DNA of 64,000 nt from Conus ventricosus (Eukaryota > Mollusca > Gastropoda > Neogastropoda > Conidae). Location: assembly GCA_018398815.1 (NCBI GenBank), contig JAFLJL010014851.1, forward strand, positions 1-64,000, written 5' to 3'. How positions within the stretch are numbered: the first letter of the stretch is position 1; each line of letters opens with the position of its first letter. Shown here piece after piece: positions 20,300 through 30,929 of the stretch. Below the pieces are notes generated by a model, which ran no database searches, had not been told where the DNA came from, and saw only the letters and a list, made by a program, of their open reading frames with translations. Made by a program: the position numbers and the translations under genes.

Positions 20300-20985
20300 T
20301 AATTTGTTTTAAAAAAAAGTTTGTAACAATAACAACTCAAGACCGCCCTTCGTTTTTAGAACATGCTATTAATAACGAATGCGGGGCCAAAAATGGTTGC
20401 ACTTCATGAAATATTTTACAAAGTCGTAGGTTTAATATAACCAATCCAAGGAGAATAATAAGATTACAAAAGTTAATAATAGAGGCCAATTAGTTAGCCG
20501 TTAACCATTACCTGATGGTTATTACGGGTTTTGCTCACTAAAGAAGCAATGAGTAACTTTAACCCTTACTTCAAACTTAACAATGCGAATCTGAAAACAA
20601 TGTTGGCCTTCAAACCTGAAAGAAAAGAAGTAGGTTACCATTTTGATGGAGAGCTAGCTAAATGTTAGGTTTTACAACTGCCAATCAAGCCCTTCATAGT
20701 TTTGAAGTTACCCCAAACAAACTACTTATGAGGGAGAAAATCCGCTCGATCTTGCATTACATTCATTACTCTATGGTTCATTTGGATGAGCTGAGCACTG
20801 ATGAAAACTTATATGATGGAAGGCCCTCAACTGTTTTTTAAAAGCTCTTCCGTCAGGGAAAGCTGCATATTGCGATTATGAAATTATACAATTCCCTAAT
20901 TTACAGTTAAAAGATTAGTTTGTGGGAGGGCGGATCATTTAATATAAAAATCAAAGACAAAGCGGGGAAAGTTGTGAAAGTGTAA
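20300..20985 (+). pseudogene. possible penton-like minor capsid protein
   Basis: The frame is broken but reads RPSFLEHAINNECGAKNG, later DGYY.F-type sequence near 20512, FNPYFKLNNANLKTM (about 20556) and EVGYHFDGELAK (about 20628-20663), then LHSFEVTPNK. The order 'GYY...then ...f.g.LA..LGF' is reminiscent of penton-like proteins of Polintons. It ends at TAA 20983-20985. The assignment is inference from that pattern and from position before the ATPase; it could be another virion protein. Confidence 0.4.
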
Positions 20986-21029
20986 CCTGCACATTTTTTT
21001 GGAAATAAAATAATACGTTACTAAAAATA

Positions 21030-21309
21030 ATGTCGCGTGGGCCAGAAGAATCAGGAGTTACATTAGCGCCTGGGAAGGTGTATAACCTTAGAATTAAAAG
21101 ACCTTGCAGACGTTGCGGACTTTGAACAAAATGGTGAGATAGGCCCTTTTTATGGTTTTGAGTACACTAAAGATGGTGATTATAAACGTAAAGAGGTTGG
21201 CGACAGCAAAAAGTTTCCTAAACTAGAACAACTGCGCAATCTAGAGGCAAATAATGTTGGCCAGTATGAATATAAAATAGTTCGAAAACCTGACCTCAAT
21301 GGCACTTAG
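21030..21309 (+). pseudogene. small Polinton ORF, one frameshift
   Basis: ATG 21030 begins MSRGPEESGVTLAPGKVY. After one indel the second frame continues LADVADFEQNGEIG and LRNLEANNVGQYEYK to TAG at 21307-21309. About 90 residues, hydrophilic, no known domain. The upstream AT-rich stretch (20990-21029) is its only apparent control region. Confidence 0.45.
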
Positions 21310-21908
21310 AACCATATTAGAATGGGAAATAAAATTTGAATTCATTTAAACCCATTTACATATTTTAGCTGTCCAAAAAGTTCAGAAAAGCATTCAACTC
21401 TGGCCCTTTACATGTAAGTCTTATGCCCGGGGCGCCCAAAAGGTCGGAAAGAAATTGAAATAACGCCGATGGGGAAAAAACAGTACATTCCTCCCCAGAA
21501 AAAAAACAGTTGTAAAAAAAAGCTTCTACAAAATTAAGTTCTTCCAAGCAGAAAATTAGGAGACACGTTCACAAAGATATTTGAAATTTCTGTCTTTAAA
21601 GATGTGGAGAGGGATGGGGTTGTGGGCGTTTAGTGACCCTCCTTATAAAAGGAATTAATATAGCTGGCAAAAATTAGACGTTAAACGCCTTAAAGTTACC
21701 ATCGTCGTTCTTCACAATGGCGAGGATATTAAGATCATAACAACAACAACAAAATCAATGTTGACTTAAATAGAAACAATCTTACAGAACTGAATTGGAT
21801 TAATCTTACCCATTTAGGCCTCGTAGGATTTTATTATACTGAACAAGTTTTGACGGGGGAGTATGATAAAAATAATAACTGGATTAGATTAAACTCTGTT
21901 ATAAAACT
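21310..21908 (+). other. small broken ORFs before the ATPase
   Basis: Fragments such as FNSGPLHVSLMPGAP (about 21390) and LNWINLTHLGLVGFYY (about 21792-21840), the latter ending at a stop at 21916-21918 that overlaps the ATPase start. They look like the remains of one or two small genes. No domain recognised. Confidence 0.35.
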
Positions 21909-22520
21909 ATGGAGTTAAACTTTATGACAAAAACTCCCTCATTGCTCATTGATTTGTGGGCAAACCCGGTTGTGGAAAAACAATATTTATCCTCGACCTG
22001 TTACAAACAGTTTATCGTTATAATTTTAATCATATTGTGGTTTTCTGTCCAACACTTAAATGGAACACAGCTATCATAATGAAGGTTTTATGGACAGATG
22101 ATGACATATATTTAGTTGATCCTAGCAATAAACTGATGAGTGTTTAGAACATTTTATAGACTGTTTGAAAGGGAAAGCAGACACTATTTATTTTAGATGA
22201 CTGTTCAGCGAAAGAGGACATAGTTAAAAAAGAAATACTTTGTCAAAACTAGCTTTCAGCGGAAGGCATGCTAGGATAAATGTATGGATTTTATGTCAGA
22301 AATATAACTCAGTTTTAAAAGACTTTAGAGAACAGTTAAAGACTGTAGTTTTATTTCACATGAAAGACAGAGACTCATTTGAAGAATGTTTGGCCCCGAA
22401 ATGATGTTATTGAAAATGACCAGGAAAAACACAGGATTAGCAAAAACTAAAATCTGAAAGTTTAAATAAATTAGTATTGAAAACGGATAACCCTGCCCCA
22501 GTATGTTTGTTTGTAGATAA
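21909..22520 (+). pseudogene. FtsK/HerA-type DNA packaging ATPase
   Basis: This P-loop ATPase would pump the genome into the capsid. Walker A is GKPGCGKT at 21959-21982, followed by the characteristic VVFCPTLKWN (about 22034-22065) and a Walker B-like LFILDDCSA (about 22183-22209). ATG 21909 is the likely start. Frameshifts lie near 21950, 22140 and 22240. The 3' end runs into the right inverted repeat at 22499. About 200 codons, as expected for this family. Confidence 0.85.
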
Positions 22521-22647
22521 CGTTTTTTTTTTTGGTTATTGAAGTCTTACCCTTGTCAGAGAACTGTATATGCCGCTTCTAGGTCACTTTCGCCCGAAAA
22601 CTTGGGGGAGGAGCAAGTGGGGTAGAACAGACATTTCCCTGTTCTCT
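22499..22647 (-). repeat. Polinton A right terminal inverted repeat
   Basis: Complement of 7206-7352 with scattered substitutions. It ends CCCTGTTCTCT at 22647, after which the interrupted LINE resumes with ACTCCAATGATT. Confidence 0.9.
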
Positions 22648-23771
22648 ACTCCAATGATTTTAATAACTGTCTTAACAACAGGCAGCAATAGATGCAATTT
22701 TATTAGCTTTTCTAAAGCCTTTGATAAGGTTGACCCCTGAGGCCTGCTGCTTAAATTAGAACACATCGGCATTGGTGGTTCTTGCTAAAATGGGCTAGAT
22801 CATTTCTCGTTGGGAGAACGCAGAAAGTTGTTGTGGAAGGGTCGTCATCCCATTGTAAACCAGTCTTGTCAGGTGTACCACAGGCAACTGTTCTGGGGCC
22901 CTTATTTTTCTTAATTTATATAAATGACATAAGTAGAATCTCTCTCCTGGAACTACTATAAGGCTTTTTGCAGATGACAGCTTAGTATATAGAACAATCA
23001 GAAGCAAGAATGATACACGCATTCTACAAGAAGATCTAAACGCTTTACAAGAGTGGGAAAGTACTTGGAAAATGGAATTTCATCCCCAAAGTGCCAAGTT
23101 GTTGCGTATATGTAAACAAACGCTCACCAATTAGATCAGATTATTCTATCCAATAATACTATTCTTAAAGAAACTAATGCTGCAAATATTTAGGCGGATT
23201 ATAGATAGTCGTCTCAAAATGGAAGAACATTACAATTTAGTATGTAAGAAAGCAAATAACATCTTGGCTTTCTTATACAGGAATATCAATGACTGCCCCC
23301 AAAAGGTTAAAGATGACTGCTACAAAACACTGGTTAGACCAGTACTGGAATATGGTTGCTCAGTTTGGGATCCTTACATCTAAAGGACATTGATAACCTC
23401 GAAAAGATGCAGAAGAGAGCAGCACGGTTTGTAACAGGGAACCACATCAGAGAAAAGGGGAATACTAGGAAGAACATGAGGAAATTAGAATGGAAACCCT
23501 TAGAAGGGGAGAAGAGCTTTTATCAAACTTAACATCTTCTTCAAGGGCAGAGCTAAAGTAATCGATATTCCAATGGAACAACTAGTATTGAATAAAAGTA
23601 GTGGCGGTCAATGTTATACCATACCTGCATCAAATATTGACAGCCACTTACATTCTTTTTTCCCAGTTCTGTCGGCTGTGGAACTCACTGCCGGGTGCCA
23701 TCAAGATTGCCACAGGTGCAGTCTCATTTAGAAGACAAATTGATTCGACAGTTTTGAGATCTGCATATTGA
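22648..23771 (+). pseudogene. CR1-like reverse transcriptase, 3' half
   Basis: The LINE frame resumes with NDFNNC and SKAFDKVD (about 22710-22735), then GVPQATVLGPLFF (about 22873), the catalytic FADDSLVYR (about 22966-22992), and the C-terminal LWNSLPGAIKIATG, ending RSAY at TGA 23769-23771. Several frameshifts are present. It completes the RT cut at 7205; together the two parts have the length expected for a CR1-group RT. Confidence 0.8.
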
Positions 23772-24005
23772 CGATTTTCTGTTTTTACTTCCCAGATATT
23801 TTACTTTTACCTGGGCCTGAATTTGGCCATTGCTTTTAACTTCTTGATATCGAGTGCGACCCCTTGTTGCCAAATTTGCTCCAGGGGCCAACAGTCTTGA
23901 GTCGCACTGTTTTTATGTTTTATGTTATTTTATTTTACTTTTTAACATGCGTGCTGGTGACCTACTCATTTTTGAGTGAACCAGTATTTTAGGAAGAAGA
24001 AGAAG
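23757..24005 (+). repeat. CR1-like LINE 3' UTR (right arm of inverted repeat)
   Basis: Begins 12 bases before the ORF stop and runs to the GAA tail. Complementary to 4044-4253 except for about 40 bp (near 23805-23845) missing from the left arm. GGCAACAAGGGG (plus strand CCCCTTGTTGCC) and GAGCAAATTTGG are shared blocks. Confidence 0.85.
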
Positions 24006-24339
24006 ACAAGAGACAATGGCGCAAGACAGTTCCTGTATGAGTAGTATGGAAGGAATGACATGCTGACAGAGGAACTGAACATAATGCTGGACTTTGAAAC
24101 AAAATCAGGGTAAACAAAACAAAAAAAGTATTCCTTTCAGATATTTTACACAAAGGAACTCTACTAGAAAATTTCTTCTTCTTCCTGTTGGGGTCCACGG
24201 TCATCACATTGACCATTCTGACACCATGTCTGTTCCCCATACATTAATCCTGTGTTAACATCTATGACAGGGAAAATTTCAAAACTCACAGAAGACTTAT
24301 TCAGGACCAAAGAAAACTAATTTATGCTTATGCTGGTGT

Positions 24340-25080
24340 CCAAAATAAGTGAAATGGGCTATACGTGCAATTACTAAACAATACAGATGACTTCAGCGAA
24401 AGCAATTTTTGTTAAATCCAAACGTTTGTTTCAAAGCGAGGTGACTGAAGGCGGAAATTGATGCAAATTTTTAAGGACAGTACAAACAGATTGTCCAGTT
24501 TTAGTCCTGTAACCTGTTTGTCTGTACTGTCCTTCAGAAATACTATCTTTTCTTTTATTAAATTTAACCCAAAAGGTTTTTATACTTACTTGGCATCCAA
24601 AAAAAAACACATTCAGTATTGGCATTATTGAGCTTGACTGATAGTAGTCATCAAGAAAATGTGAAGGTCTTGAACACATTCTTCACAAGTGTATTTACAG
24701 ACCAGGTACGACTGCAATAATTTCCCACTTTGCCAAATGAACAGACATGTCTGGAGCAAGTTAAACTTGCAAACTTGAACGTTTCAAACTCACTAGGTCC
24801 AGATGAAACATGTACGTCATAAGTTGTTAAAAAGGGGCAAAAGATGAAGTTTCACTTTCGCAAGAATTCCTGTTTGATAAAAGCTTAAAGGAAGTAAACA
24901 TAGTACACAGCTGCAAACTTGTGGAAGTCAAAATTTGAAGGGAAAAAAAGAGACAGGTAACTACAGACCAGTAAGTCTTTCATCAGTGATCTTTTATAAT
25001 TTGTGAAATATGATTAGGGATTCATTGAATTAACAGTTAATTGAACGTGTTTTTTATTCGATTTTAGCAAAACTTCTGTT
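24340..25080 (+). mobile_element. old LINE reverse transcriptase fragment
   Basis: Translated pieces resemble a CR1-group RT N-terminal half: VLNTFFTSVFTDQ (about 24668-24706), LGPDETC, and GNYRPVSLSSVI (about 24957-24992). Frames are broken throughout, with no ends or target duplication visible. Confidence 0.55.
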
Positions 25081-28000
25081 GCTGATTTAAAGAAAAAAGA
25101 ATTTTTTTTTTTACATGTGTATTTTTATCCAATGTTGCAATTCATTATTCAGATAATAACTCGAGGATCAAATTTGTCATTATGAGTCAAAGAATCAGAA
25201 AAGATATATTCATTCCTTTTAATGGTAATACTAAAAACAAACAAATAAAACCCATCTTACTATGACAGAAGAACTTCAAAACGAAGAGGAAAATATTTCA
25301 GAAAAAGGAATACGATGAAACAGAAAGGAGAAGGTACACAAGTGCATACACATATGTTTAAAGGCTTCCTTAAAATTTCGTATTATGTCCCTTCAACTGA
25401 AAGGCACTCCCAGTGATATGTTGAAAAAAATCACAACAGATCATTTAATAAAACATTAAAAGTCAACTTATGATAAAGTGAGGATTATTATCTTGGATAC
25501 ATGATGCAAACTGTTCATTTGTATTTCCGCTGCCTTGAAAATATGAAGAAAAAAAAAACTGTAAAACTGGAAAGACGTTGAGGAATCTACACAGAATGTT
25601 ACCAATAATAAAAGAAATCAAATACACAATCAGAGGATGTACTATCTTGCATTCTAAACATAACAAGGTATCCACAATAACTAGTATCCTCATGACAAAA
25701 TTGTTATGGTTTAGTTTGCAACTCTGACCAAATCTCCAGGACAAGGCTACAAGTCCAGATTGCCATCAACAAAACAGGTACGAAGTGTCATCAACAATAT
25801 GATGCATGTACATAAATCTTTTTCTAACAGAACACAATCTGCTAGTTATAGTCTATCATAGCAAACATGCATTAGAAACTGCCTGCTACATTGCAACACA
25901 ATGGTCAATGACACATAACCTACTTACCAGAGACAGTGGTGCAATGGACATTCAAAAAAGAATCGCCACCATAATGACGAAAAGACCTGTGTACTGTTTA
26001 CAACCTAATCTATGCCCCTGTATCTATCTATCACATAAAGAACTTTGATTGAATACTGTAATCTCTAAATTAAAGTACCAATGCCCCGAGTTTGATTAAA
26101 CTCCCAGTGTCTTCACTCCTTGTTAGATAGAATGGCAAGTGTGTAGTTAACTTTCCACTGGTGCGATTTTCAGCTTTCCCTATCTTCCCCTTTAGATGTA
26201 TGCATCAAGCAGGTTAGGTCATTCAAATTTTGGGAGGGGAAAGGGGATGGAAGGTTTGGTGACATAGAGAGGTAAAAAAAAAATGCACTAGACACAGGAG
26301 TACATGGAGAGATTGAAGCAAAACAGGCGAGTTTTGGGAGGCTTTCGGTGGTCAGGACTTGCCACACCTTTTCGTTGAGTTGGTTTGAGGCCGTAGGTCA
26401 CCTGCTGAAGGGACATTTTCAATGTGAGAAGCAGGCTTTGTAAGCATGCCTACCACAAGACCCAGGCATCTTCAACCTGCTCAAAGGGTCAGGAGAATCC
26501 TGGAACCAGGAGCAATGGGAACCAGCATGTCAGAGGGCTGAGGACGCTGGGAAAGGTCATCATTTCTCCCTTAGCTCTCTGTCCACTGGCTGTGGAGGTG
26601 AGCGTGAAACTCCGGGATCAAGGCTGAAAGAAGGGGAGATCACATTAGTTTTTATTTTTAGTTGAATAATTGACATTACTTTGATTCTGTCACTGTGTAG
26701 TTGAACTGAAGAATGTACAGTTCCTTGTAGTTCGATGCTGGTCTCTTTGTACCATTCAAACTCAAGGCGGAAAAGAGGATGTAGAGGAGATGTAAATAAT
26801 TTCCTATGAATATAGTTGATTTCGTGGATTCTCCCTCCCCAGTGCCTCGGAAGGAAAATGAAGGCCTTTTACATAGTTGGAAAGAGGCGAGTGTTCTCTC
26901 TTGGAGGACTGTGTTTACCAATTTTCTTTCTTGCAATGAGTGGGGAAGAGTTAGTGTGCGAGTATTGTAGGAACAGCCTTGTACCATCCTATTTGTTTGC
27001 TTTTTTATTCTCTCTCTCTCTCTCTCTCCAGTCAAAAGTAACAAAATTTAATACAGTGAACTGCCATGTATTCATATACAAATAAAAAGCTGGACGGAGG
27101 ACAACTCTTGCTATCCTCTTCATGTACCACTCTGGGAGAATATCGTGTGTGACTCCGAGTGAGAATGATCTCTCACCCTCACTCTTCTGCCACTCATGCT
27201 CTAAGTTAGCATCCCCAAAACATGGACAGATATTGCTATCAAATCTTATCTGTACCCAGTATGGTGGGGAAACAGCCAGGATAGGGTCAAAGGATCTGGA
27301 GGCATTCCATTCCTCAGTAACACCCTCACACCGCAACGCACAGTGCAAGGTAATTGAGATTGAAGGAGTCTGTAAGCATGTGATGTTTCCACTCTATTCA
27401 TTGTTATTCATCATTCTTTTCTTTAATTTCCTTACCTGATGTCACAAATTTGTAATCGCAACCCGAACCCCTTCCCCAAGACTCAGGGTGCGTTAGGACA
27501 GGAAGGGTGGGGCTGTAGTTGGAAATCCTTTTTTTTCTTTGTGCACTACGCAAACTTGTTATCACCATTTTTCCAATCTCTGGTCGTTAACTAACATTTG
27601 TTGGGTGAAAGTAAAATATGTAAACTGTAAATTTTCTTGTGGTCTGGTGTTGAGTGTGTTGCGGATGTGAGAGGTCATCCCAAACCACTCCACCCCCTAC
27701 CAACTTGCAAGCCCTGGTAGCCTGAGAATAATACTACATATAGAATGAAACCTAACGAAGATTACATAGTATTTAGTTCTCATCAACATGCTCTCCAGGG
27801 TTGTTGAATGCATGCACTGCTCTAATAGAAAGGCATATTAATGTGCCTACAGGGAAGGGCTGCTTTGTGCTGACAGAAAGATGGAGCAATTGTCCTGAAA
27901 CACCAATAGGTAAAGGAAAAAATATGCCTGGGAAAGATCAAGATTTTTGGGGGAAAAACAACCTTCGATACCAATGGCCAAACCAGCAATGTAATATCTT

Positions 28001-28177
28001 CCAACATCTTCCCCTGCCATCCTTTACCCTCAAGGCCAGCCAGATGCATTCATCTATAGATACATGATTAGTCAATGCACTCTAGGCAAACGTTGGTAAA
28101 CTTGATTTTGGGGGGTTTTCTTTTTGTTTTTTTTGTAAATTTCAAAAACAGTTGTTTGCAATTTAAGAAAATCTCTG

Positions 28178-28217
<40 letters not shown>

Positions 28218-28640
28218 CTACTTCACATGTCTACCTGCAACATTCAAAAACGCTGAAGTGCTACAACTCTGAAACATGGTTTGTCAATCTAGGAGGCAAC
28301 TTCTTGACCATAATCATTTCTCACAAAACACCAACACATTCTTCACATATGTCCATGATTTTTATTTACCAGCCACTGAGACAATCATCAAAAGATGAGT
28401 ACAGGATTGGCCATAGGAGAAAAACAACACAGGAACTAAAATGCTTCAGTGCTTGGAAAGGATTTGGTAAACTTACTGCTAACCAGCATGTTAAATACAC
28501 TTAACACTGTCATGCAATGATAGTCTGTGTTATAGGTTATGCATACTTTCATGCAATAGCTTGCTGGATGGAACTTTTTTTCTCCTTTTGATACCCTCCA
28601 CACCCCAAAACTTCACAAACAGGAAGCAATAATCAGTAAT
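25081..28640. other. intergenic region between the two cyclophilin genes
   Basis: No recognised gene. It contains (CT)n at about 27010-27031 and (CA)n at 28162-28213. A minus-strand frame at 26989-27348 reads like ordinary coding sequence (SFDPILAVSPPYW) but has no domain I recognise, and an AATAAA on the plus strand (27080) lies inside it. I cannot support a gene here. Confidence 0.4.
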
Positions 28641-28658
28641 GCATGGCACTGAAGATAC

Positions 28659-28664
28659 TTTATT
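28659..28664 (-). terminator. candidate polyadenylation signal of the right cyclophilin gene
   Basis: AATAAA on the minus strand, about 425 bp downstream of the stop codon at 29089. A reasonable 3' UTR length; other signals are possible. Confidence 0.45.
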
Positions 28665-29088
28665 TCTGAGAAACCATGTTTTTTCCTTCATTCATCACAG
28701 AATCTGTGTCTCATACAATTGCAACAAGGCCACTACTTTTAGTTCAAATATTAAGACACTTCTTTTTTTTTTGGTGTCCTATATTAAAAAGTTCAACACG
28801 ACAAACATACTAGGTTTTTCATAAAAAGACAAGCAGATCTTGACTTGAAAAGAAAACTGTCATCAAGATATAAACATAGTTTCGTGACAAGTTGCTACCG
28901 AGCTAGATAAGTGTAAAGCATTTTAAGATAATCAAATCACTGCTTTTCCCAGAATAGAGGGGAAACTTAATTTTCAAAAAATCTGTTACAGCTACTGCAG
29001 TAAACATGTTTAGTCTATATGTAAAAAGGGAAAAGTTCTCAACATAAACAAACAAAATTGACCCCAGCTGACGCATCACCACTGGTAG

Positions 29089-29221
29089 CTACAGCTGTCC
29101 ACAGTCAGCAATCACTACTTTCACTGAGGTTTTCCCATCCTTGCTGCCCACTTGCTCTACCTCCTTCACGACGTCCATGCCTTCCACCACACTGCCAAAC
29201 ACCACGTGCTTGCCATCTAGC
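29089..29221 (-). CDS. cyclophilin A-like peptidyl-prolyl isomerase, last coding exon
   Basis: After an acceptor (TTGTGCAG|G, exon starting at 29221) the frame reads [15 protein letters not shown] and ends [10 protein letters not shown] at TAG 29089-29091. This is the canonical cyclophilin C terminus; the His of GKHVVFG is the active-site His126 of human cyclophilin A. The exon begins in phase 2, completing the Trp codon (TG|G) left by the exon at 51566-51641, so the two belong to one gene with a 22.3 kb intron. Cytosolic protein-folding enzyme; no signal peptide exon is visible in the window. Confidence 0.9.
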
Positions 29222-30300
29222 CTGCACAATCACAGTAAAACATAGTTACAGGGACTGCATGGAAAGTAGCACCCAACTGCCTAGCTGAATGACTGGTTTG
29301 CAGATCTGACCTCATTCTTATTCAACATGTGAACTTCAGGGAAGAAGGATGAGTTATGGTGAGGAGCAGGGAGGGGGGGGGGGGGGGGGGGTAGGGGGGG
29401 GCACGATACCAAGATTACCAAGGCAGCAAGCATCACCACAACACAAAAACTGAAGACAATGGTGGAGGAAAGGTTAGAGGTGGTGACATGCCATAAATGG
29501 CATGATGTTATTTGTATTTTTTTTTTTTTAAACACAAGGCCATGGAGGTGGTTCCAAAATTCTTTAAACTCCATCCTATCCCAAATGCACCCTTGCACAC
29601 AACTTCACATGTTTATGGAGTATTATATAGGATAGCCAAATTAAATTCTGTATTGATCAACATCAGAAACTGGACTAATAAGGTTGTCCAAAATATCAGA
29701 GAAGAGATCTTAACCTTTTCCACACATCACCTACGATATTGCATGCCATACATCATCGGTTTCCATGGACATTGTAGATCTCAAGGTGCCCATGCTTTTA
29801 CTAAAGTACTGAAGCCTTTCCACACATTGCTGGTCTTTCATGACCCATGCTTGTACTGAAGGAATAAACCCTTGCTGTACCTAGTGGGTCTTCACTGACC
29901 TATGCTTTTTTCTGGAAGGAACACATCTTTCTGTTCATATGCCGATATGAACCTAAGAAATCTGTGATAAATTTTACAGCCTGGACTGTAATACAGTATA
30001 CTACTGTTTTTCAGGTATGCAGTATTTACATAGGCTAATTAATGCGTACAACATGACATGGAGGATGCAAAACTGATGACCAGTGAATGTAACTGATTCC
30101 ACTTTCTTCGTTGTTTCAGTATGCACGGTCATGTCAATGGTCCATTCAAAGAGTGTCCCTGCCTGCACATACACCTGCACACATCCTCCTACACATAGAT
30201 CTGGCTTTGCACGTGACAATCATGCCACTCGCACGCTGTGACTCACTACTCAAACCAGATGCGTCATTAACTTGTGGTCATGATGTAAATGTGCTTCTGT

Positions 30301-30334
<34 letters not shown>

Positions 30335-30925
30335 ATCATCTTTGATTTAACGTCTGTTCACCCAAAGGTGATATTAGACAAAATAAATAAATATCAAATA
30401 AAATAATAGTATAGTAAGATAAAATAAATTAAATGAATGAAATAAATTAAAATAAAATAATAGATAGATAAACTAAATAGGATAGAATAATAAAGAAATG
30501 TGGGGGGGGGGGGGGAGGGTAGGTATGTGTCACTGGATGGGTTTGTATTGTTTGTGGTGATGGTGTATAGTGTCCTTTAGTAGTAGTGGAATAATCGTGT
30601 GTGTGTGTTCTTTCGTTCTTCAATTTAACGTCTATTCACATAAAGTGATTTTAGACAGAGTTAGGGAAATAGGTGTGTATGCGTGCGTGCGTGGTGTGTG
30701 TGTGTGTGCACGTGTGTGTGTGTGTTGATGGACCGATAAGAGATTTGTTACGAGCAGTTAGTTTATATATAGTGATTCATACTAAAATTCTTTACAACTG
30801 GGCTAAACATTAGCACAAAGCAAGTATTTAAAACATAAAGGAGTACAGGATATCTTGCATAACCAAAAATGTTAAGCGCTCATATTATAAGAACACTTGT
30901 TAAAAAAAAGACCCCATTGGACTAT
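29222..30925. other. intron of the right cyclophilin gene; microsatellites
   Basis: G homopolymer of about 20 (29371-29392), (TG)n at 30302-30333 and 30700-30725, and an A-rich (AAATA)n-like run at 30380-30490. A short unit, ATTTAACGTCT.TTCAC, occurs at about 30346 and again at about 30624, each followed by a TTAGAC motif. No gene seen. Confidence 0.5.
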
Positions 30926-30929
30926 CATC

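Larger units (their letters stand above)
7206..22647. mobile_element. Polinton/Maverick (adintovirus-like) element A, complete with inverted ends
   Basis: The 15,442 bp element has terminal inverted repeats of about 147 bp, starting AGAGAACAGGG and ending in its complement, and lies inside an RT gene. It flanks itself with a short imperfect repeat, ACTCT on the left and ACTCC on the right, in line with the 6 bp target duplication known for Polintons. It encodes a retroviral-type integrase, a protein-primed DNA polymerase, a hexon-like capsid protein, a packaging ATPase and several other typical genes. Nearly all genes contain frameshifts or stops, so as sequenced it is not functional. I did not find the adenovirus-type protease. 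Confidence 0.9.
22648..24005 (+). mobile_element. CR1-like non-LTR retrotransposon, 3' part
   Basis: RT C-terminal half followed by a 234 bp 3' UTR that ends in a GAA microsatellite (23991-24005). The UTR is mirrored by the inverted copy at 4044-4253. Confidence 0.8.

Noticed and set aside
19100..21908. adenovirus-type protease (expected in Polintons)
   Set aside because: I searched by eye for the His-Trp and Cys-Gly-Xaa-Phe-type motifs and did not find them; it may be too frameshifted to see, so no call is made.
26989..27439. host exon candidates on either strand
   Set aside because: The frames look plausible but overlap on both strands, lack a recognised domain, and have no clear splice sites.
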